Assembly: GCA_003566795.1 (NCBI GenBank)
Contig: PXBU01000075.1
Coordinates: forward strand, 1 to 5,129
Origin: Puniceicoccaceae bacterium
GTDB taxonomy: Bacteria > Verrucomicrobiota > Verrucomicrobiia > Opitutales > Coraliomargaritaceae
Direction: 5' to 3'
Length of the DNA stretch: 5,129 bases
Shown here: one piece after another, positions 1-5,129 of the stretch
How the letters are laid out: each line of letters begins with the position of its first letter
Position numbering within the stretch: the first letter of the stretch is position 1
Program-made: the position numbers and the translations under genes
Notes under the pieces: generated by a model
The model's input: only the letters and a program-made list of their open reading frames with translations
What the model was told of the DNA's origin: nothing
Database searches by the model: none

Positions 1-650
1 CGGGGCAGCCCGAGCATACCGACGACGCTGGCTCCGCCTGTGCAGTCGATGATCTGTTTGCATTTGACCTGGCGCTGCGTGCCGAAGCCGACGGCCTCGA
101 CCAGCCAACCATCGTCTGTCTGCCGGATCTTGTGGGGGAATTCGTAATAGGCGATCTCCACACCCGCCTGCTCGCACTGTTCCTCGGCCAATATTGGGTA
201 GAGGAATTGGTTAATATGCACTTGGTTCATCCAATGGCGGCGGGGCACCTTGGAAAAGTCGGGTAGGGTTCCGCCGTCCATAATCACGGACTCCTTGACC
301 AGTTCCCAGCCGATGCCCGCGATCACCTGCTTCTCCCAGGCATCGAAAAGTCCGGGGTAGGGCACGCCGCCGGTGGTGCCGGTGCCGCCCAGTTGGGAGC
401 CTCGTTCAAGTAGAAGGGTGCGCGCCCCGGCCCGGCCTGCCTGAATGGCGGCGATGGTCCCAGCGGTGCCTCCGCCGACGACGAGCACATCGACTTCGGA
501 CCTTACATCCTGTTCGACCGATTCGACTGGAGTGAGGCCCTCAAGTGGCGCGCCGGCTCCATACAGGCCCTTCGCTCCAAGGCCGAGAGCGGCCGCGGCA
601 GCGGCGGATTTTTTTAAGAATTGGCGACGGGCGAGGGGTGTTTTTTTCAT
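1..650 (-). CDS. Tat-exported FAD-dependent oxidoreductase (3' end outside window)
   Basis: The first 216 codons are visible and the frame runs off the window edge, so the C-terminal part is missing. The start is ATG at 650. The N-terminus carries a twin-arginine signal (ARRQFLKK, residues 7-14) followed by an Ala/Leu/Gly-rich stretch (15-30), so export in folded form by the Tat pathway is expected. A Rossmann dinucleotide-binding fold follows: VDVLVVGGGTAG with GxGxxG at residues 59-64, and Glu82 at the end of the second strand, where FAD ribose is normally bound. The GGTGTTGG run (88-95) and IDCTGGASVVG (201-211) resemble the FAD_oxidored family (PF12831), which is common in PVC bacteria, often near sulfatases and glycoside hydrolases. 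The substrate cannot be read from the sequence. No Shine-Dalgarno is evident. The gene lies 60 bp after the anti-sigma gene and may be co-transcribed or have its own promoter. Confidence 0.88.
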   Translation of the reverse strand, partial: MKKTPLARRQFLKKSAAAAAALGLGAKGLYGAGAPLEGLTPVESVEQDVRSEVDVLVVGGGTAGTIAAIQAGRAGARTLLLERGSQLGGTGTTGGVPYPGLFDAWEKQVIAGIGWELVKESVIMDGGTLPDFSKVPRRHWMNQVHINQFLYPILAEEQCEQAGVEIAYYEFPHKIRQTDDGWLVEAVGFGTQRQVKCKQIIDCTGGASVVGMLGLP

Positions 651-710
651 AAGTATAATCGGGTTTGTTTCAAAGGGTTTTAAAAATTTTTGGCGTTGAG
701 GTAAGCGCTT
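651..710 (-). other. Intergenic region upstream of the oxidoreductase
   Basis: This 60-bp gap between the anti-sigma stop and the oxidoreductase start is AT-rich at its centre, with the palindrome AAAAATTTTT at 682-691, in an otherwise GC-rich window. It holds most of the LacI-like repeat at one end. There is no stem followed by a T-run that would act as a clear terminator, and no convincing -35/-10 pair. An activator-dependent or ECF promoter could sit here, but I cannot identify one. Confidence 0.4.
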
Positions 711-714
711 TTAC
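701..714. promoter_or_regulatory. Possible LacI-family operator
   Basis: The sequence GTAAGCGCTTTTAC is an imperfect inverted repeat around the perfect 8-base palindrome AAGCGCTT. It resembles LacI/GalR-family operators, whose centre is typically AAnCGnTT with GTAA/TTAC arms. It overlaps the stop codon of the anti-sigma gene (711-713) and lies about 50 bp upstream of the oxidoreductase ATG, followed in the direction of transcription by an AT-rich patch. No LacI-type regulator gene is in the window, so binding is inferred from sequence resemblance alone. Confidence 0.4.
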
Positions 715-2123
715 GGCTGCGCGAGTCGGATCGAGAGCGTTGGGCCGGGCAAGTTGGGGTGTCGCCGGCTGGCAAATCCATGCACCAGACCGTGATTCTC
801 TATTTCGGCGGTTTCGCGGACGACGAGTAGCGTGACGGGCCGCCCGGCGTGATCGCTTAAAAAATCGGCCAAGCGTCGATCTTCGATGCCATAGCGCCCT
901 TTCTGTATTCCATACGGGATGACAAAAGAGCCGAGTTCAACCAAGCGCTCGGGCTTTAAATTCAGCGCCCTGCCGTGGCTGGCAGGGGCATTCTCCACAT
1001 CCAGTGTCTCCTCATCCCACACTGGATCGCCAGTCACACCGAAGACGAGGAAGGTCGCTTCAGGAACCAGCGAGGCAAATCCCCAGCCGGTAGGCGCGAA
1101 TTCGAGCGCGAGCTCGGCCTCGATGATCGTGTTTTCGGCGTAATCCGTAAGATCAAACCCGAGGTAGGCGTGCCGCATGGCGGAACCGTTTTTCACCAAT
1201 AAAAGCGTCTCGGATCGGTGCACCTCGCGCCCGTCCAGGAAAACGCGCCCAACGTAGGCATCGCGGGATGTCGTCAGGCGCCGCCAGTCATCGCCCCGAC
1301 GTGGGGGGCCGATTTGACGTAGACCGAAAGACTGATCGGAGAATGCCTGGACCGCTCCGAGGGATTCAAGACCCGCGGCATTGAATTCACCCTCACGGAT
1401 TTTAAGGCTTTGCCCGAACAAAAGATGCTGAACTTCCACCATGCCCTGATAGACCTTGGTGCTGGTTTCACGTGTTTCGGCGTCCACGATGATCGAGAAG
1501 CGGGTGCCGTGATCGATCACATCGACACTCGGAGTGGAAACTTTGAAGCCGATTGCCGACTCTGGGACATCGGCGATGACCAATCCCTCGACGAGGCGGC
1601 AGTGCATCCGATCGATCAACTCCAATGCAGCCGGAGCCTCGATCGTCACCCTGGCCCCGGAGTCAAAAACCACGGTCGCCAACCCTTCGATCAGGCGGAG
1701 TGTGCCCGGGCCAAGCTGTGCGCCGGCGGCAGTGGGAAGGTGGGTGGACTCCCAGCGGGCTCCGCTGGTTGACTCGATGTGGGCAAACACCTGTTTGCTG
1801 GCCTCTGGCTTTGGCCAGAATAAAACCAACGCAATCAGCAAGCTGGCCACCATGGCCGCCGCCGCCCCCAGCAGCTGCCGGGGGAAGCGCAGCGCTTGGC
1901 TTTTGATCGGTTGGCGGCGCATGAGCTCCGGTATCAATCCTTCGGAGTGATCGAGATGAAGCTGGGCATGGATATCCATTTGCCGACGATAGCGCTCGCG
2001 GGCGGACTCGCTCTCTTTCAAGTATTGCTGGAGTTCCTGCTGTTCCGCCTCGTCGATCCAGCCGTCCATCAGGCCGTTGATCAATTCAAGCAGGCGCTCG
2101 TCGTTTTGATTGCGCTCTTTCAT
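711..2123 (-). CDS. FecR-like transmembrane anti-sigma factor with C-terminal DNRLRE/CBM96-like domain
   Basis: This 470-residue protein is the likely anti-sigma partner of the ECF sigma factor whose stop codon it overlaps. Residues 1-80 are charged and helical (LLELINGLMDGWIDEAEQQE, then ESARERYRR), like the cytoplasmic anti-sigma segment of PVC FecR proteins. One hydrophobic helix spans about 84-103. A FecR-type core covers roughly 135-235, including IEAPAALELI, CRLVEGLVIADVP, FKVSTPSVDVIDHGTRFSI and VYQGMVEV. The remainder (about 285-467) is unusual for plain FecR proteins. It begins SRDAYVGR, continues LLVKNGSAMRHAYLGFDLTD and IIEAELAL, and ends GFASRRHPNLPGPTLSIRL, a pattern I associate with DNRLRE/CBM96-type beta-sandwich domains. 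Topology would place FecR and this domain in the periplasm. The FecR call is firm; the C-terminal domain assignment is from pattern memory, and another beta-sandwich or LamG-type sensor domain is possible. Confidence 0.85.
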   Translation of the reverse strand: MKERNQNDERLLELINGLMDGWIDEAEQQELQQYLKESESARERYRRQMDIHAQLHLDHSEGLIPELMRRQPIKSQALRFPRQLLGAAAAMVASLLIALVLFWPKPEASKQVFAHIESTSGARWESTHLPTAAGAQLGPGTLRLIEGLATVVFDSGARVTIEAPAALELIDRMHCRLVEGLVIADVPESAIGFKVSTPSVDVIDHGTRFSIIVDAETRETSTKVYQGMVEVQHLLFGQSLKIREGEFNAAGLESLGAVQAFSDQSFGLRQIGPPRRGDDWRRLTTSRDAYVGRVFLDGREVHRSETLLLVKNGSAMRHAYLGFDLTDYAENTIIEAELALEFAPTGWGFASLVPEATFLVFGVTGDPVWDEETLDVENAPASHGRALNLKPERLVELGSFVIPYGIQKGRYGIEDRRLADFLSDHAGRPVTLLVVRETAEIENHGLVHGFASRRHPNLPGPTLSIRLAQP

Positions 2124-2638
2124 GACGCCAGCTCCCGCAGTTTAAATTCGATGCAGACTTGGAGGCCGTCGCGGATTCGTTTCAGGCTCATTTTAATGGC
2201 ACTTTCCCGCTTATTGAACTGCTTTGCCAGTTGCTTGATCTGAAGGTCACCCCGATAGCGGGAGTTGATCAGATCGCGCTGCCGCTCCGGGAGCTGCACC
2301 AAGCAATCGCGCAAGGCTAACTGCCGAGCTTCCGCATCGTCGTCGGGCATATCTGATGGCTCCGCTAAAAGGGCCAGCAATTCGTCATCAAATACGTGAC
2401 GGTCACGCTTACGGTCGCGGCGGAAGCGCAGGCACTCGTAGTAGGCACAGCGCTTGGCCCAGGCGCGAAAGTTGCTCCCCGCCTCGAAATCATTCGCCTT
2501 ACGCCAGAGGACGAGGTTGGTCTCCTGAAGCACATCACGGGCATCATGCAGATTCCCCAGCAACATGTAGATGTAGCTGTAGAGTTCGCTCTGGTGGTCC
2601 GTGACCTCGCGTATAAATGCCTCGTTTAGTTGATTCAC
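2120..2638 (-). CDS. ECF RNA polymerase sigma factor, Rhodopirellula/Verrucomicrobium type
   Basis: This 172-residue protein has the two-domain layout of ECF sigma factors. Sigma region 2 spans about residues 8-75, with HDARDVLQETNLVLWRKAND (31-50) and NFRAWAKRCAYYECLRFRR (56-74); this wording closely matches the PVC family described by TIGR02989. After an acidic linker (about 82-104), region 4 covers about 108-165, with CLVQLPERQRDLI and a helix-turn-helix around LQIKQLAKQFNKRESAIKMS for -35 recognition. The start is GTG at 2638; no ATG occurs in frame until within region 2 and an in-frame stop lies upstream at 2672-2674, so GTG is the only sensible start. Its stop overlaps the anti-sigma ATG by four bases (ATGA, 2120-2123), so the pair is expected to be made in a fixed ratio. 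It probably directs transcription of nearby exported-enzyme genes; its own target promoter was not identified. Confidence 0.93.
   Translation of the reverse strand: MNQLNEAFIREVTDHQSELYSYIYMLLGNLHDARDVLQETNLVLWRKANDFEAGSNFRAWAKRCAYYECLRFRRDRKRDRHVFDDELLALLAEPSDMPDDDAEARQLALRDCLVQLPERQRDLINSRYRGDLQIKQLAKQFNKRESAIKMSLKRIRDGLQVCIEFKLRELAS
2132..2136 (-). promoter_or_regulatory. Ribosome binding site of the anti-sigma gene
   Basis: GGGAG lies 8 bases before the anti-sigma ATG, inside the last codons of the sigma gene. It is the only clear Shine-Dalgarno-like site at any start in the window. It supports the ATG at 2123 and, with the ATGA overlap, translational coupling of the pair. Confidence 0.6.
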
Positions 2639-2690
2639 TTCACTGATTAAACACCCAAAACCCGATTTGGGTCACTTGGTTTTTCGAAGT
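2639..2690 (-). other. Intergenic region between the ThuA-like gene and the sigma gene
   Basis: This 52-bp gap contains the 20-base inverted repeat and little else. I see no clear promoter boxes or Shine-Dalgarno. The sigma gene could be read from the upstream operon or from a promoter inside the end of the ThuA-like gene. Confidence 0.35.
2653..2672. other. Small inverted repeat (hairpin) before the sigma gene
   Basis: ACCCAAA and TTTGGGT form a perfect 7-bp stem around a 6-base loop, 14 bases upstream of the sigma GTG and just after the ThuA stop. On the transcribed strand it is followed only by GTTTAATC, not a proper U-run, so it is at best a weak terminator or attenuator. It could instead be a regulator-binding site or mRNA processing element. 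With a stem this short, chance is a real alternative. Confidence 0.35.
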
Positions 2691-3491
2691 TTACTCGTCC
2701 CGTTTTCCGATCGCCCATTGAATACCCTGTCGTGTCACTCTTTGAAACTCCTCCCCATGGAAGGTTTCAGTCGCATGCCCCAGGCTAATGCCGAACACGC
2801 GACCCTCGCCAAACCGGTGAGTCCAAATCGTGGGATGTTCAACGCCCTCACCGGACGTCCCAACAGCGAGCACTTCGACACCGTCCTGCATCCCATGGAT
2901 TCGATAGAGCTCGCCCTGTTCATGACTCCATTGCTCAGGCAGACCGGCCATGATGGGATGATCTGGCCGGCGCACCTGCGTTGTCACAGGGTGGTGGGCC
3001 TCATGATTGCGACTGGTGACCCCGCAAAACGCATTCCACAACCCGGTGCGGTTTTCATCGGGCCAAAAATTGTGCAAGGTGCCATGGATCAAAACCGCTG
3101 GCAATCCCTCGCGGTGGGGTGCGACAATGCGCTTTACCCAGTCATCATTATGGTATCGGGGGGCGTTGCATTTATTATAAACCACAAGATCAAAACCCTC
3201 GGCCCAATCCTCCCGTGCAAAAGCTGGATGGCGTTGGAAATCGGGGCTCTGCTGCGGGTGGCCAACGATGGATGTTGTTATATTAACCTTTTTAATTCCG
3301 ACTTCAGCCAATGCCTCGCGGATGATTTTAACGACAATGGGTGCTTGTCCATCGTAGTCATGCCAACCGCCGCCGGTTACGTAGAGCACGTGCACGAGCC
3401 GATCATCCGATTCCGCGTGAATCGGCGAGATGAAAGCGATGCCAGCTGTCGCCATGACGATCGCGCAAAGGAGCCTGTAAAATCTGTTCAT
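2691..3491 (-). CDS. Secreted ThuA-like domain protein
   Basis: This 266-residue protein is built almost entirely of one ThuA domain (PF06283), a class I glutamine-amidotransferase-like fold. Residues 1-26 form a Sec signal peptide: MNRFYRLL, a hydrophobic core AIVMATAGIAF, and a likely cleavage after IHA. Diagnostic stretches are HVLYVTGGGWHDYDGQ (34-49), FDLVVYNKCNA (100-110), AVLIHGTLHNFW (132-143), HPIMAGLPEQW (178-188) and the C-terminal PTIWTHRFGEGRVFGISLGH (220-239). ThuA was named for trehalose utilisation in rhizobia, where it acts with the ThuB dehydrogenase linked to 3-keto sugars; the chemistry of secreted PVC homologues is not settled. I chose ATG at 3491 because it leaves a standard signal peptide; an upstream in-frame TTG at 3515 would add eight polar residues before it. 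The gene follows the duplicated protein by 49 bp and is probably co-transcribed with it. Confidence 0.9.
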   Translation of the reverse strand: MNRFYRLLCAIVMATAGIAFISPIHAESDDRLVHVLYVTGGGWHDYDGQAPIVVKIIREALAEVGIKKVNITTSIVGHPQQSPDFQRHPAFAREDWAEGFDLVVYNKCNAPRYHNDDWVKRIVAPHREGLPAVLIHGTLHNFWPDENRTGLWNAFCGVTSRNHEAHHPVTTQVRRPDHPIMAGLPEQWSHEQGELYRIHGMQDGVEVLAVGTSGEGVEHPTIWTHRFGEGRVFGISLGHATETFHGEEFQRVTRQGIQWAIGKRDE

Positions 3492-3540
3492 ATTTCTTTT
3501 CGGTGGATAAGACAAGAGAGGCTACAAGGGAAGGGCCACC
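3492..3540 (-). other. Intergenic region between the duplicated protein and the ThuA-like gene
   Basis: This 49-bp gap has no hairpin with a T-run and no convincing promoter, consistent with two genes of one operon. The bases just before the ThuA-like ATG (AAAAGAAAT) are A-rich rather than a good Shine-Dalgarno. Confidence 0.4.
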
Positions 3541-5129
3541 TTAATCCATGGGGCCGTAGATGAATTGCGCAGTGGCGGTCGTGGCGCTGTCGGACACCAC
3601 CCGCACCCAATGGGCGTGGAAGCCGCTGGGGAACTTGTGGGTCACGGTCTCGCCTGCCTTTATCTCGAAGGATTGATAGGCCGACCAAGTATCGTCGGCG
3701 AGGAAGTCGAGTTCTACGGTGATGACGGCGTCTGCGCTGCTGGTGAGGGTGAGCTCTTTGCGGTCGTAACCATACATCAAATACGGATCGGACGGGGCGT
3801 TGGCCTCGGCTGGGGTGTTTTTCCAAGGGCCACCGAAGCCTCGGGGTTCGCCCATGCGCCAGAGGTCGTCCACCTCGCCGAGCCAGAGAGCGGCACTGCC
3901 ATCGGGGTTGCGGATGAGATTGTTGGCCACAGGGGCGTCGTCGCGCACGCCGGTGAGGACAAAGAGTCCGCGCCAGGCGGCGAAGTCGGTGATGCGTTTG
4001 CCGTGGGTGACGAGGGCGCGCATCTTCCGGTGGCCGCCGGAGTTCATGCGCGGCACTTCGTAAAAGGTGCCGTGGCTGTTAAGGAGCGCGCGCTCGGTGA
4101 CCACCTCGCGCTCGCCGCGCGCCCACCCGGAGGCGAAGGGCTCGTCGTAGCCTTCGTGTAGACGCGGCAGGCGAAAACGGACGCCCCTTTCCTCGATCCA
4201 GACGGAGGCCTCATCGGAGCCGAAGGCTTGCTTCGTAGAAGCCTCCCTGCGCAGGCGTTGCTCGGCAGCTTCGTCGTTGTTGTCGGTAAAGCCGAGTGCG
4301 CCGTCGATGATGTGATAGCCGGCATTGGAGGCAAATTCGAGCGAGAGGTCGTCGTGGTCGCGGACGCGGATAATACCGTCGGAGACAGGTGTGTCGTCAC
4401 CGATGTCGGCGAGGGCGGCGAATTCGGCCGAGGCGGCGGCATCCGCCGGAGCGGCGTGCGGGTAGGGCGAATGCAGGTGGAAGAAGGCGGTGAGGTTCGC
4501 GCTGGCGGCGGAGGATTTGAGGCGCACCCAGGGCGCGTCAATGCTGCCTAATAACTCGTGGACGTAGCCACCGGCGGGCACGGTGACGGCGCGGACGGCG
4601 GACCACTCGGGGGTGCCTTGGCTGGATTGGATCTCGATTTCAACCGGTGCTTGGCCGAGGTTACGAAGGTGCAGGGTCCGGCTGGTGAAGCCTTGGATAA
4701 GAAAGGGGTCCGAGGTCTGGTCGGCAGCGACCTCGTCGTTCATCCACACCGCGCCGTGGCCAGCAGGGGAGCCCCAGTTTTTGATGTCGTCCATGGTGCC
4801 GAACCAGAGGTTGGACTGGTTGCGGAGAGCGAGCCGGTTGGCGAATCTGGAGAGGTCATTTTTACCCATCACGATCTCGCCGTTGAACATGGCGTAGTCT
4901 GTGGGCATTTTGTAATAGCTGGAGATCGGCTCCAGCCCGGCGAAGTTGGCGGCGCTGAAGGTTTCGGGGAAATCAAAGAAGATGCCATGCATGTGCATCA
5001 GATAGATACTGGAGGGGTCTTCGGGGTCGAGCTGGCGGATGCGGGGCCACTCCGTATGCCAGCCGTGCGAGCCGTCGTGCGAATAGGAGCCTTTAGGGAG
5101 ACGCCACAGGTTCCACTCCTGGTTTTCCA
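3541..5129 (-). CDS. Large beta-rich protein with internal duplication, function unknown (5' end outside window)
   Basis: The reading frame is open to the window edge, giving 528 visible residues and a TAA stop at 3541-3543. The first visible ATG (4998) is internal: the frame continues upstream for 43 codons with coherent sequence (NQEWNLWRLPKG, then HGWHTEWPRIR). The true N-terminus and any signal peptide are missing. I do not know a characterised function. From memory, the phrases WNLWRLPK, GWHTEWPRIR and HGIFFDFPETFSAANFAG resemble uncharacterised proteins of Verrucomicrobiota, Planctomycetota and Bacteroidota, often near sugar-degradation genes. The visible part consists of two similar modules of about 210 residues (9-221 and 319-528) separated by about 97 residues that start with an Ala-rich linker (HAAPADAAASAEFAALADIG). 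Alternating hydrophobic, Trp- and Gly-rich strands suggest beta-propeller or beta-sandwich structure. It is the first visible gene of the co-directional series and could be a glycan-binding protein or an enzyme; neither can be chosen here. Confidence 0.8.
   Translation of the reverse strand, partial: ENQEWNLWRLPKGSYSHDGSHGWHTEWPRIRQLDPEDPSSIYLMHMHGIFFDFPETFSAANFAGLEPISSYYKMPTDYAMFNGEIVMGKNDLSRFANRLALRNQSNLWFGTMDDIKNWGSPAGHGAVWMNDEVAADQTSDPFLIQGFTSRTLHLRNLGQAPVEIEIQSSQGTPEWSAVRAVTVPAGGYVHELLGSIDAPWVRLKSSAASANLTAFFHLHSPYPHAAPADAAASAEFAALADIGDDTPVSDGIIRVRDHDDLSLEFASNAGYHIIDGALGFTDNNDEAAEQRLRREASTKQAFGSDEASVWIEERGVRFRLPRLHEGYDEPFASGWARGEREVVTERALLNSHGTFYEVPRMNSGGHRKMRALVTHGKRITDFAAWRGLFVLTGVRDDAPVANNLIRNPDGSAALWLGEVDDLWRMGEPRGFGGPWKNTPAEANAPSDPYLMYGYDRKELTLTSSADAVITVELDFLADDTWSAYQSFEIKAGETVTHKFPSGFHAHWVRVVSDSATTATAQFIYGPMD
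3544..4173 (-). repeat. Protein-level repeat, module 2
   Basis: Second copy of the module, ending at the C-terminus. Matching landmarks are RLPRL, SGWARGEREV, HGTFYEVP, ALWLGEVDD, GEPRGFGGPW, SDPYLMYG, LTL, IKAGETV, WVRVVSD and TAQFIYG. Residue offsets from module 1 stay between 305 and 310 from RLP to WVR, which argues for a real ancient duplication. Confidence 0.7.
4465..5103 (-). repeat. Protein-level repeat, module 1
   Basis: This is the first of two divergent copies of a roughly 210-residue module in the large protein. Landmarks in order are RLPK, GWHTEWPRIR, HGIFFDFP, NLWFGTMDD, GSPAGHGAVW, SDPFLIQG, LHL, VPAGGYV, WVRLKSS and LTAFFHL. The other copy has the same landmarks in the same order at almost the same spacing. 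Confidence 0.7.

Noticed and set aside
652..657. TATACT as a -10 box before the oxidoreductase
   Set aside because: It ends only a few bases before the ATG, has no -35 at the proper spacing, and would give an almost leaderless transcript.
682..691. AAAAATTTTT as part of an intrinsic terminator after the anti-sigma gene
   Set aside because: There is no GC-rich stem before the T-run; it is simply an AT palindrome.
445..699. An 84-codon plus-strand frame across the oxidoreductase start
   Set aside because: It is antisense to the FAD-binding region and Tat signal, and its Pro/Ser/Thr/Ala-rich product has no domain character.
1857..1868. GCC-repeat tract as a possible microsatellite
   Set aside because: It encodes the alanines leading into the transmembrane helix of the anti-sigma protein and is too short to be notable.
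2667..3563. A 298-codon open frame on the plus strand opposite the ThuA-like gene
   Set aside because: The minus strand here encodes a full ThuA domain with signal peptide and family motifs; the plus-strand translation shows no recognisable domain and is a shadow frame in GC-rich DNA.
3565..4161. A 198-codon open frame on the plus strand
   Set aside because: It is antisense to module 2 of the duplicated protein; its Gly/Val/Ala/Glu-rich composition is the expected mirror of that coding sequence.
3541..4998. Gene start at the ATG at 4998 for the duplicated protein
   Set aside because: The frame stays open upstream to the window edge, and those 43 residues contain landmarks (RLPK, GW) that match module 2, so 4998 is internal.

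Overview
The window most likely comes from a member of the PVC superphylum, probably Verrucomicrobiota (Opitutales/Puniceicoccales-like) or a related marine lineage. The main reason is the pairing of an ECF sigma factor of the Rhodopirellula/Verrucomicrobium type with a downstream FecR-type anti-sigma factor. The neighbours fit this: an exported ThuA-domain protein, a Tat-exported FAD oxidoreductase and a large beta-rich protein of a kind found in polysaccharide-degrading bacteria of this group. Assignment below phylum level is a guess.

All five genes lie on the minus strand, so transcription runs from high to low coordinates. In that order they are: (1) a large protein with an internal duplication, cut at its 5' end by the window edge (3541-5129); (2) a secreted ThuA-like protein (2691-3491); (3) an ECF sigma factor starting at GTG (2120-2638); (4) a membrane FecR-like anti-sigma factor with an extra C-terminal domain (711-2123); and (5) a Tat-signal FAD-dependent oxidoreductase, cut at its 3' end by the window edge (1-650). 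Gaps are 49 bp, 52 bp, a 4-bp ATGA overlap and 60 bp. One operon is possible, but a second promoter before the sigma gene or the oxidoreductase cannot be excluded. No stretch longer than 60 bp lacks a gene. I saw no tRNA, rRNA, CRISPR array, insertion sequence or strong terminator.

Inferred working model: the anti-sigma factor spans the inner membrane. Its short cytoplasmic N-terminus would hold the sigma factor. Its periplasmic part has a FecR core followed by a segment resembling DNRLRE/CBM96-type carbohydrate-binding domains, so a glycan may be the signal that frees the sigma factor. The exported enzymes around it (ThuA-like, FAD oxidoreductase, duplicated protein) would belong to the same glycan- or sugar-oxidation response. 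A LacI-operator-like inverted repeat (701-714) just before the oxidoreductase suggests a second sugar-responsive layer of control.

The two observations most worth following up are the anti-sigma/carbohydrate-binding-like fusion and the roughly 210-residue duplication inside the large protein.
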